DNA from: JAWKSY01 sp041402125
GTDB lineage: Bacteria > Planctomycetota > GCA-002687715 > DRQF01
NCBI GenBank assembly: GCA_041402125.1
Contig: JAWKSY010000002.1
Coordinates: 124,001-188,000 of the forward strand
DNA: 64,000 nt
Direction: 5' to 3'
Positions 58,072 through 64,000 of the stretch are shown here, in pieces (position 1 is the stretch's first letter; the number at the start of each line of letters is the position of its first letter). Both the position numbers and the translations under genes were made by a program. The notes beneath the pieces were generated by a model, which worked only from the letters and a program-made list of their open reading frames with translations, did not search any database and was not told where the DNA came from.

Positions 58072-58962
58072 TCAGAGCGCGCGCAGGTCGTCGAGATCGA
58101 CGTTGAGCCGGCGCAGCGCCGTCGCCCCCCGGGACGCGGGGTGCGTGGCGAGCGCGGAGAGCAGATCGCGCGTTTCGACGAGCGGCGCGCCCCGCAGCCG
58201 GGCCGAGCGCCACGCGGTCCGCGCCACCTCCTCGAAGGAGGGGTCCGGCGCCGCGGCGCCGAAGACCGAGAGCGCGCGGAGCGCTCGCGCGACGTCCTCC
58301 CGTCCGACGCCCCGGTCCGCGAGAGCCTTCGCGGCCGAGGCGAGACGGAGTTCGGCCAGGGCGAGGAGGAGGTCCCCGGTGTGCGGCGTGCGTTCCTCCT
58401 CGCGCACGGCTCGCGTGATGGCGAGCCCCATCGCGGCATGCGCGTGTCGCCCGAGACGTTCCCGGAGCGGCACGGAAGGCGGCATCAGGGTCGGAGAGGG
58501 CCGGACGCGATCGGGGAAGGGGTGCCGGCCCTCGGGGAGATCCAGGCTGCGGATCGCGGCCGACCAGGCGGAGTGGGGCGCCACGCGGCAGCGCTGCAAC
58601 AGATCGCGGCCGCGGCAATCGGGCGTGAGCAGGAGGCCCATCAGGAGGTGGGCCGTCCCGGGATGGGGGTGGCGCAGCTCCCGCGCGACGTCGAGGGCCC
58701 GGAGCAGGGTGTCGCGTGCCCCCGAGCTGAAGCTCGGCGGCATCGAGGACGCGGCCGCCCGCGGCAGGGCGTCGAGCATCTCGCGGATGCGTTCCCGACC
58801 GACGGAGAAGGTGGTCAACGCGGAGACGGCGCGGCTGTCGTCCGTCGCGACGAGCCCCCAGAGGATCTCGGGCGTGCCGAGGACGTTGCCTCGGTGGCGA
58901 CGCGCCTCGGCGCGGGCCTCGTCCATCGCGCGCCGGGACGCGGGGGTCATGCGATCGAGCAT
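58072..58962 (-). CDS. ClpN-repeat protein without AAA+ domain
   Basis: A 296-residue protein starting at ATG 58962 after GGGAGGCTCGTG. It consists of two Clp_N-type helical modules: MTPASRRAMDEARAEARRHR ... LGTPEILWGLVATDDS near the start with a second LRHPHPGTAHLLMGLLLTPD, and again HAHAAMGLAITRAVREEERT ... PHTGDLLLALAELRLASA after residue 190. No Walker motifs or AAA+ region follow. Similar proteins act as adaptors or modulators of ClpA/ClpC-type unfoldases (ClpS- or MecA-like logic), but this is inference. It converges on the NTF2-like gene. Confidence 0.72.
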   Translation of the reverse strand: MLDRMTPASRRAMDEARAEARRHRGNVLGTPEILWGLVATDDSRAVSALTTFSVGRERIREMLDALPRAAASSMPPSFSSGARDTLLRALDVARELRHPHPGTAHLLMGLLLTPDCRGRDLLQRCRVAPHSAWSAAIRSLDLPEGRHPFPDRVRPSPTLMPPSVPLRERLGRHAHAAMGLAITRAVREEERTPHTGDLLLALAELRLASAAKALADRGVGREDVARALRALSVFGAAAPDPSFEEVARTAWRSARLRGAPLVETRDLLSALATHPASRGATALRRLNVDLDDLRAL

Positions 58963-59128
58963 CACGAGCCTCCCTCCCGGACCGTCGGGGCCCGGGCGGC
59001 GAGAACGCGGGAGGGGCGCGACCGTCCGCGGCGGACGGCCAGGAGACGGCACCTCCGCCGCGATTCTCGGCTCCCGGGGGTCTCCCTGTCCAGGGTCGGC
59101 GGGGACGGCGGGCCCCGCCGGGGCCCGG

Positions 59129-59905
59129 TCAGAGGACGGTCAGCGTGGTCGGTCCCGAGATCCGGGAGACGGGGCAGGGCTGGCCGAGGTCGAGGGTGAA
59201 GGCGGCCACGATGAAGCTGAAGCCCGAGAGCATCGGGTCGTTGGGGACGGCGATGGCGGGCAGGGTGGTGGTGCCGGGGAAGGCGTCGGCCGGGCCGGCG
59301 AGCGCTCCGACCGGGTTCAGGAAGACGCCGTTGCCGGGCGTCGTCGAGAAGGTCAGGAGGGCATCCACGTCGAGGGGAATCACGCCGCCGCAGGTCAGGA
59401 TCCCGGTGTTGCCCGTGAAGGCGGCCGCGTAGCCGTAGATCGCCCCGGGATCGAGCGGGGAGGCGATGTAGAGCTGGCGCGTGCGTCCGGGGCGGAGGAC
59501 GCCGACCGTGGCGATGCCGGGGGCGTCGCCGCCGACGGCCACGAGGTGCGTGCTCGCCACGCCGTTGACCGTGACCTCGACGAAGTAGGCGCCGGGCGCG
59601 ACCGGGTTGCCGAAGTTATCGGTCTGATTCCAGCGGTGGTAGACGATCGCCTGGCCGGCCGGGACCGGCGTCGCGACCAGGGTGAAGGCCTGGAAGAAAT
59701 AGATCTCGTTGCCCGTGGCGTCGAGGACGCGGATCGGACCGAGCGACCCGATGAAGTAGGTCGAGGGCGTATCGTTCGTGACGCAGATCAGGACATCGCT
59801 ACCCTGGGGAGCGAACTCGGGGCCGACGTTGGCCGTGACCTGGGCGGACGCCGGGGCGGTTCCGAGGAAGATGACGAGGGCGAGGGCGATCAGGAGTCGC
59901 TTCAT
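59129..59905 (-). CDS. secreted protein with shared C-terminal module
   Basis: A 258-residue exported protein: signal peptide LLIALALVIFLGTAPASA, cut before QVT, with AAGAGGATGC before the ATG. The mature part is beta-rich (VLICVTNDTPSTYFIGSLGP, YFVEVTVNGVASTHLVAVGG). The C-terminal 120 residues (GNTGILTCGGVIPLDVDALL ... GQPCPVSRISGP) follow the same pattern as the secreted protein at 39353, including a late LGxPC. No enzyme motif. A TATGGT element 48 bp upstream may be its -10. Confidence 0.6.
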   Translation of the reverse strand: MKRLLIALALVIFLGTAPASAQVTANVGPEFAPQGSDVLICVTNDTPSTYFIGSLGPIRVLDATGNEIYFFQAFTLVATPVPAGQAIVYHRWNQTDNFGNPVAPGAYFVEVTVNGVASTHLVAVGGDAPGIATVGVLRPGRTRQLYIASPLDPGAIYGYAAAFTGNTGILTCGGVIPLDVDALLTFSTTPGNGVFLNPVGALAGPADAFPGTTTLPAIAVPNDPMLSGFSFIVAAFTLDLGQPCPVSRISGPTTLTVL

Positions 59906-60043
59906 GGGAGCATCCTCTTGCGAGCGGGGGAGGTCGCGCATCCGAAGTCTCGACCATACTGCGCGACCGCGGCCCGAGCCAAGGATCCCGTCGGACGACG
60001 GGCCGCGCTCGACGGGGCGGTGCGCGCCCCGCGAGGTGCCCTC

Positions 60044-60847
60044 GTGAGCGCGGCCTCGCCGTCGGCGGGTCGCCCGCGCCGCGCGCTCCGCCTCGGCTTC
60101 CGGCTCGTCCGGGCGGCCGCGATCGCGTGGATCCTCTTCTGCGTCGCGCTCTTCTTCGGCCAGCGTTACCTCATCTTCAACCCCTCGAAGGGGCGCTCGG
60201 CGGGGGAGGTCCCGACGGAGTCCTTCCGCTCGGACGGCCTCACTCTCCTCGTCTCGACGCGGCCCCGCGAGACCGACACCGCCGTCCTCTACTTCGGCGG
60301 CAACGCGGACGACGTGTCGCGCGCGGTCCCGGGGCTCGCGACGGACCTTCCCGACGCCGCCGTCTACGCGCCGCACTACCGCGGCTACGGCGGCAGCGAG
60401 GGCAGTCCCAGCGAGGCCGGCATCGTCGCCGACGCCGAGCGCCTCTACGACATCGTGGTCGGCCGCCACCGTCGCGTCATCCTCGTCGGGCGCAGCCTGG
60501 GGACGGGCGTCGCCATCCGCCTCGCGACGCGGCCGGAGGTCGCGCGGCTCGTCCTCATCACGCCCTACGACGGCCTGGACACCGTGGCCCGGTCGCGCTT
60601 TCCCTTCGTCCCGGTCGGACTGCTCCTGCGGGATCGTTTCGAATCTCGCGACTGGGCTCCCCGCGTCAGCGTGCCCACCTGGGTGGTGATCGGCGGCCGT
60701 GACGTCGTGATCCCCCGCGAGGCCGGCGAGGCGCTCTTCCGGGCCTTCCCGGCGGGGGTGGCCCGCCGGGTCTTCCTGCCCGACGCGGGGCACAACGACA
60801 TCTTCGGTCTCGCCGCCTGCCGGCGCGCGATCCGGGGCGAGGGCTGA
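60044..60847 (+). CDS. membrane-anchored alpha/beta hydrolase (BEM46/ABHD-like)
   Basis: A 267-residue protein. The frame is open far upstream, but the GTG at 60044 follows CGAGGTG and gives an N-terminal membrane anchor (RAAAIAWILFCVALFFGQRY). The hydrolase core shows the oxyanion/Gly region AVLYFGGNADD, YRGYGGSEGSPSE, the nucleophile elbow LVGRSLGTGVAIRL (Ser near 151), the acid in VVIGGRDVVIP, and the His in LPDAGHNDIF. All three catalytic residues are present. The enzyme would face the periplasm or cytoplasm near the membrane; the substrate is unknown. Confidence 0.85.
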   Translation: MSAASPSAGRPRRALRLGFRLVRAAAIAWILFCVALFFGQRYLIFNPSKGRSAGEVPTESFRSDGLTLLVSTRPRETDTAVLYFGGNADDVSRAVPGLATDLPDAAVYAPHYRGYGGSEGSPSEAGIVADAERLYDIVVGRHRRVILVGRSLGTGVAIRLATRPEVARLVLITPYDGLDTVARSRFPFVPVGLLLRDRFESRDWAPRVSVPTWVVIGGRDVVIPREAGEALFRAFPAGVARRVFLPDAGHNDIFGLAACRRAIRGEG

Positions 60848-60886
60848 TCCCGGAGGAGCCGAGATGCCTCGGCGCCGCGAGGGAGA

Positions 60887-60892
60887 TAGAAT
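60887..60892 (+). promoter_or_regulatory. TAGAAT, putative -10 element
   Basis: GAGATAGAATCCCC lies 70 bp before the ATG of the efflux adaptor, same orientation. Confidence 0.5.
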
Positions 60893-60962
60893 CCCCGACC
60901 CCGGTCCGGCGGCCGGGGCCCGGGCCCGCGACCGGCGGGTCTCCGCGACTCCGGAGGCGACG

Positions 60963-62159
60963 ATGCGACTGATCGTTCGAATCGCGATTCTCGGCGTCCT
61001 CGTCGCCGGCGCCGTCTGGGTCGGTCTCGCGATCCGCGACCGGCTCGCCGCGCTCGGGGCGACGGAGAAGCGCGCCGTCGCCGCGGGACGACCGGCGCCG
61101 GTCGAGGTCGCGGAGATCTCGAGGGGTCCCATCGAGCTGCGGCGCGTCTTCAGCGGGACGATCGAGGCCCAGGCCCGCGTCTCCGTGGCGCCGAAGGTGT
61201 CCGGGCGCGTGCTGCGCATCGCGGTGGACCTCGGGGATGCCGTCCGGCGCGGCGACGTCGTCGCCGAGCTCGACAACGACGAGTTCCGGCACGCCGTGAC
61301 GCGCGCCGAGGCGAGCCTGGCCGTCGCGCGGGCGAAGCTCGCCGAGGCGCGAGCCGCCCTCGAGATCGCGCAGCGGGGACTGGAGCGCGTCGAGAGCCTG
61401 CGCAAGCAGGGCATCGCGACGGACGAGGAGCACGACGAGGCCCGGGCCGAGCTCTCCGCCCGGAGCGCGGCCGTCGAGGTCGCGGAGGCCGAGGTCGCGC
61501 GGGCCGATTCCGAGGTCGCCACCGCGACGACCCGCCTCGGCTACACGCGCGTCACGGCCGAATGGACCGGCGGCGAGGAACTCCGATACGTCGCCGAGCG
61601 CATGGTCGACCCGGGAGACACCGTCGCGGGCAACCAGTCGCTCGTCTCGATCGTCGAGCTCGATCCCGTGAAGGCGGTCTTCCACGTCACCGAGGCGGAC
61701 TACGGACGTCTGGAGGTGGGGCAGGAGGGGACCATCGCGACCACGGCCCTTCCGGGCGAGGAGTTCCGCGGCGCGGTGGCGCGGATCGCGCCCGCCTTCC
61801 GCAACTCGTCCCGGCAGGCTCGCGTGGAGATGTCGATCCGCAATCCCGATCGCCATCTCAAGCCGGGCATGTTCGTGCGGGCCGAGCTCGTCCTCGACCG
61901 GCGCGAGACCGCGACCATCGTCCCCGCGGCGGCGCTCGCCCAGCGCGGCGGTCGCCCCGGCGTCTTCGTCCTCGGGCCGGCCGGTGAACGCGTGAGCTGG
62001 CGCCCGGTGACCGTCGGGATCCGCGAGGGCGAGCGCGTCGAGATCGGCGGCGAGGGGCTCGAGGGGCGCGTCGTGACCCTGGGGCATCAGCTCATCGACG
62101 ACGGCTCGGCCGTGATCCTGCCCGGATCGCCCGCGGGCGGCGGAGCGGAATCCGAATGA
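60963..62159 (+). CDS. RND efflux periplasmic adaptor (HlyD/MFP family)
   Basis: A 398-residue membrane-fusion protein. The ATG at 60963 gives an N-terminal anchor (IVRIAILGVLVAGAVWVGLA). It has the usual order: beta strand entry (IELRRVFSGTIEAQARVSVA), lipoyl-type half (KVSGRVLRIAVDLGDAVRRG), a helical hairpin (about 105-190, AVTRAEASLAVARAKLAEAR), and a beta-barrel region (GTIATTALPGEEFRGAVARI, HLKPGMFVRAELVLDRR). The stop overlaps the start of the permease gene (ATGA), so the two form one operon. The outer-membrane factor is not in the window. Confidence 0.9.
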   Translation: MRLIVRIAILGVLVAGAVWVGLAIRDRLAALGATEKRAVAAGRPAPVEVAEISRGPIELRRVFSGTIEAQARVSVAPKVSGRVLRIAVDLGDAVRRGDVVAELDNDEFRHAVTRAEASLAVARAKLAEARAALEIAQRGLERVESLRKQGIATDEEHDEARAELSARSAAVEVAEAEVARADSEVATATTRLGYTRVTAEWTGGEELRYVAERMVDPGDTVAGNQSLVSIVELDPVKAVFHVTEADYGRLEVGQEGTIATTALPGEEFRGAVARIAPAFRNSSRQARVEMSIRNPDRHLKPGMFVRAELVLDRRETATIVPAAALAQRGGRPGVFVLGPAGERVSWRPVTVGIREGERVEIGGEGLEGRVVTLGHQLIDDGSAVILPGSPAGGGAESE

Positions 62160-64000
62160 ACCTCCCGCGCTTCAGCGTCCGCCGTCCGATCTTCACGACG
62201 ATGGCGACGCTCGTCGTCGTCATCCTCGGCGCCTTCTCGCTCAGCCGGCTCCGGATCGATCTCCTCCCCGCGATCGAGCTTCCCAACCTCACGGTGCGCA
62301 CCGAATACGAGGGGGCGAGCCCGGAGGTCGTCGAACGCCTGGTCACGCAGATCATCGAGGAGATCGTCGGGACCGTTCCCGGCGTGAAGGAGATGACCTC
62401 GGTCTCCTCCGAGGGCGCCTCGCGCGTCCGCGTGACCTTCGTCTGGGGCACCGACCTCGACACCGCGGCGCAGGACGTCCAGGTCCGGATCGAGAACGAG
62501 ATGGACGAGCTGCCCGACGACGTCGGGCGGCCGCGCGTCAGCAAGTTCGACGTCGCGGCGTTCCCCGTCGTGATCGTCGGGATCTCGGGCGATCTCGATC
62601 CGGTCGAACTGACGCAGATCGTCGACGACGAGGTCCGGCCCCGTCTCGCCCGCATCCCGGGCGTGGCCCAGGCCGACGTCTGGGGCGGCTACCCGCGCGA
62701 GGTGCGCGTCGAGCTCGATCCCGCCCGGGTCCGCGCGCTCGAGGTGCCCCTCGACCGCATCGTGGCCGCGATCCGCGACGCGAATCTCGACCTCCCCGCG
62801 GGGTCGATCGACCAGGGGCGCTACGAGGTGACGATCCGCGCCCCCTCGGAGTTCGCGGACCTCGACGAGCTGCGACGAACAGTCGTCGCGCGCCGGGACG
62901 GCGCCGAGATCACGGTCGAGCAGCTCGGCCGCGTCGTCGACACGCACGAACGACTGTCCCAGAACGTGCGCGTGAACGGATCGCCCGGTCTGCGGATCGC
63001 GATCCGCAAGCAGGCCGACGCCAACACCGTCGAGGTCTCGCGCAACGTCCTCGACGAGCTCGATCGCATCAATCGCGACTACCCCCAGGTCCGCGCGGTC
63101 GCGGTCTCCAACCAGGGCAACTTCATCGAGCGATCGATCAGCAACGTGGCCCAGTCCGTCCTCTACGGCGGCGGTCTCGCGGTGCTCGTCCTCCTGTTCT
63201 TCCTCCGCAACCTGCGGAGCACGGTCGTCATCTCGCTCGCGATCCCGATCTCGATCGTCTCGACCTTCGCCCTCATCTACGGCGGCGGGCTGACCCTCAA
63301 CCTCATGACGCTCGGCGGCCTCGCCCTCGGCGTCGGCATGATGGTCGACAGCTCGATCGTGGTGCTCGAGAACGTGTTCCGCCGGCACCAGGAGAACCGC
63401 GAATCCCCGACGGAGGCGGCCGTCGCGGGCGCCGTCGAGGTCGGGCCGGCGATCGTCGCGAGCACGATCACGACGCTCGTGATCTTCCTGCCGCTGGTCT
63501 TCGTGCGCGGCGTCTCGGGCCTGCTCTTCCGCGAGCTGGGCTACGTCATCGCCTTCTCGCTGGTCTGTTCGCTGCTCGTCTCCCTCTCCCTCGTGCCGAT
63601 GCTCGCCTCGAAGCTCCTGCGGGCCGAGGGTGAGGCCCGCGGCCCCGGCGCCTGGCTCGCGCGGGTGACGGGCCGCGCGTTCGCGGCCCTCGACGAGGCC
63701 TACCGCGACGCGCTCCGGCTCGTCCTGCGCCAGCGCCTCCTCACCGTCGCGGTCGCGCTCGGGCTGCTCGCCGGCAGCCTGATGCTCTACCGCCACATCG
63801 GCACCGAGTTCCTTCCGCCGAGCGACGAGGGAGAGGTGCGCGTGACGGGCGAGATGGAGATCGGGACCCGCCTGGATCTCGTCGATCGCCAGACCCGCCT
63901 GATCGAGAGCGTCGTCGCGGCGGAGGTCCCCGAGACGACGGCCGCCGTGACGAGCGTGGGCGGGTCCTCCTACAACCCGGCCGACGCCTCGCGCGGCGAG
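62156..64000 (+). CDS. RND efflux permease, 3' end beyond window
   Basis: 615 codons are visible of an expected ~1030. The first helix (FTTMATLVVVILGAFSLSRL) is followed by the porter region (VERLVTQIIEEIVGTVPGVK ... LARIPGVAQADVWGGYPREV) and the central membrane helices (VLVLLFFLRNLRSTVVISLA, NLMTLGGLALGVGMMVDSS). In the proton relay, AcrB has two Asp in helix 4; here the site reads VDSSIVVLENVFRR, with one Asp only, as in several non-AcrB RND groups. The ATG overlaps the adaptor stop. It probably exports small molecules; the substrate is unknown. Confidence 0.9.
   Translation, partial: MNLPRFSVRRPIFTTMATLVVVILGAFSLSRLRIDLLPAIELPNLTVRTEYEGASPEVVERLVTQIIEEIVGTVPGVKEMTSVSSEGASRVRVTFVWGTDLDTAAQDVQVRIENEMDELPDDVGRPRVSKFDVAAFPVVIVGISGDLDPVELTQIVDDEVRPRLARIPGVAQADVWGGYPREVRVELDPARVRALEVPLDRIVAAIRDANLDLPAGSIDQGRYEVTIRAPSEFADLDELRRTVVARRDGAEITVEQLGRVVDTHERLSQNVRVNGSPGLRIAIRKQADANTVEVSRNVLDELDRINRDYPQVRAVAVSNQGNFIERSISNVAQSVLYGGGLAVLVLLFFLRNLRSTVVISLAIPISIVSTFALIYGGGLTLNLMTLGGLALGVGMMVDSSIVVLENVFRRHQENRESPTEAAVAGAVEVGPAIVASTITTLVIFLPLVFVRGVSGLLFRELGYVIAFSLVCSLLVSLSLVPMLASKLLRAEGEARGPGAWLARVTGRAFAALDEAYRDALRLVLRQRLLTVAVALGLLAGSLMLYRHIGTEFLPPSDEGEVRVTGEMEIGTRLDLVDRQTRLIESVVAAEVPETTAAVTSVGGSSYNPADASRGE

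Overview
The window is about 70% G+C and densely coded on both strands. It most likely comes from a chromosome of a Planctomycetota bacterium, possibly one of the very GC-rich marine lineages; this assignment is an inference. The supporting traits are two large membrane Ser/Thr kinases (one with a long TPR tail, one with PDZ-like and SUMF1-like domains), an ECF sigma factor facing one of them, many secreted or membrane-anchored proteins of unknown function, a set of inner-membrane-anchored carboxypeptidase-regulatory-like proteins, a periplasmic-type KatG, and frequent GTG starts. I see no rRNA, tRNA, CRISPR array, phage or insertion sequence. The one repeat cluster (about 41.36-41.65 kb) is REP-like.

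Layout. 0-1.2 kb: a cut-off gene and a methyltransferase. 1.4-13.6 kb: a secreted protein, then four single-pass membrane proteins with Ig-like carboxypeptidase-regulatory modules, interrupted by a CAP-domain protein. 13.6-15.4 kb: a divergent AraC regulator, VOC protein and lipoprotein. 15.5-17.9 kb: a secreted alpha-helical protein. 17.9-20.4 kb: a two-gene oxygenase cassette (PhyH-like dioxygenase plus flavin halogenase-like enzyme). 20.7-22.7 kb: an adenylate cyclase and an AlkD-like DNA repair protein. 22.7-30.7 kb: the TPR kinase and small membrane, DinB and cupin-like genes, and the first copy of a lysine-rich AT-hook/winged-helix protein. 30.8-36.4 kb: a lipoprotein, an ECF sigma factor and a kinase-SUMF1 fusion. 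36.5-40.4 kb: KatG and a secreted protein. 40.4-41.7 kb: a wrecked epimerase gene and the repeat cluster. 41.7-51.2 kb: CorA, a MarR/methyltransferase operon, a second MarR, a DUF3431-like protein, envelope proteins, and the second AT-hook/winged-helix copy. 51.3-57.6 kb: a putative biosynthetic locus of phosphopantetheinyl transferase, SET-domain methyltransferase, a 1322-residue Pls-like NRPS (A-T-membrane terminal region) and a DUF218 membrane protein. 57.6-64 kb: an NTF2-like protein, a ClpN-only protein, a secreted protein, an alpha/beta hydrolase, and an RND efflux pair running off the right edge.

How genes work together. The clearest functional unit is 51.3-57.6 kb: the transferase would prime the carrier domain of the synthetase, the SET gene overlaps the synthetase start by 4 bp, and the DUF218 gene follows directly. 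The sigma factor and kinase at 32.8-36.4 kb are arranged tail to tail, a common planctomycete signalling arrangement. The adaptor/permease pair at the right end overlaps by 4 bp and is one efflux operon.

A sequence of the form TAGRAT (often GGTAGGATC or ATAGAATC) recurs about 30-75 bp upstream of many start codons in the matching orientation. I treat it as the -10 element of the housekeeping promoter and used it to choose several starts.
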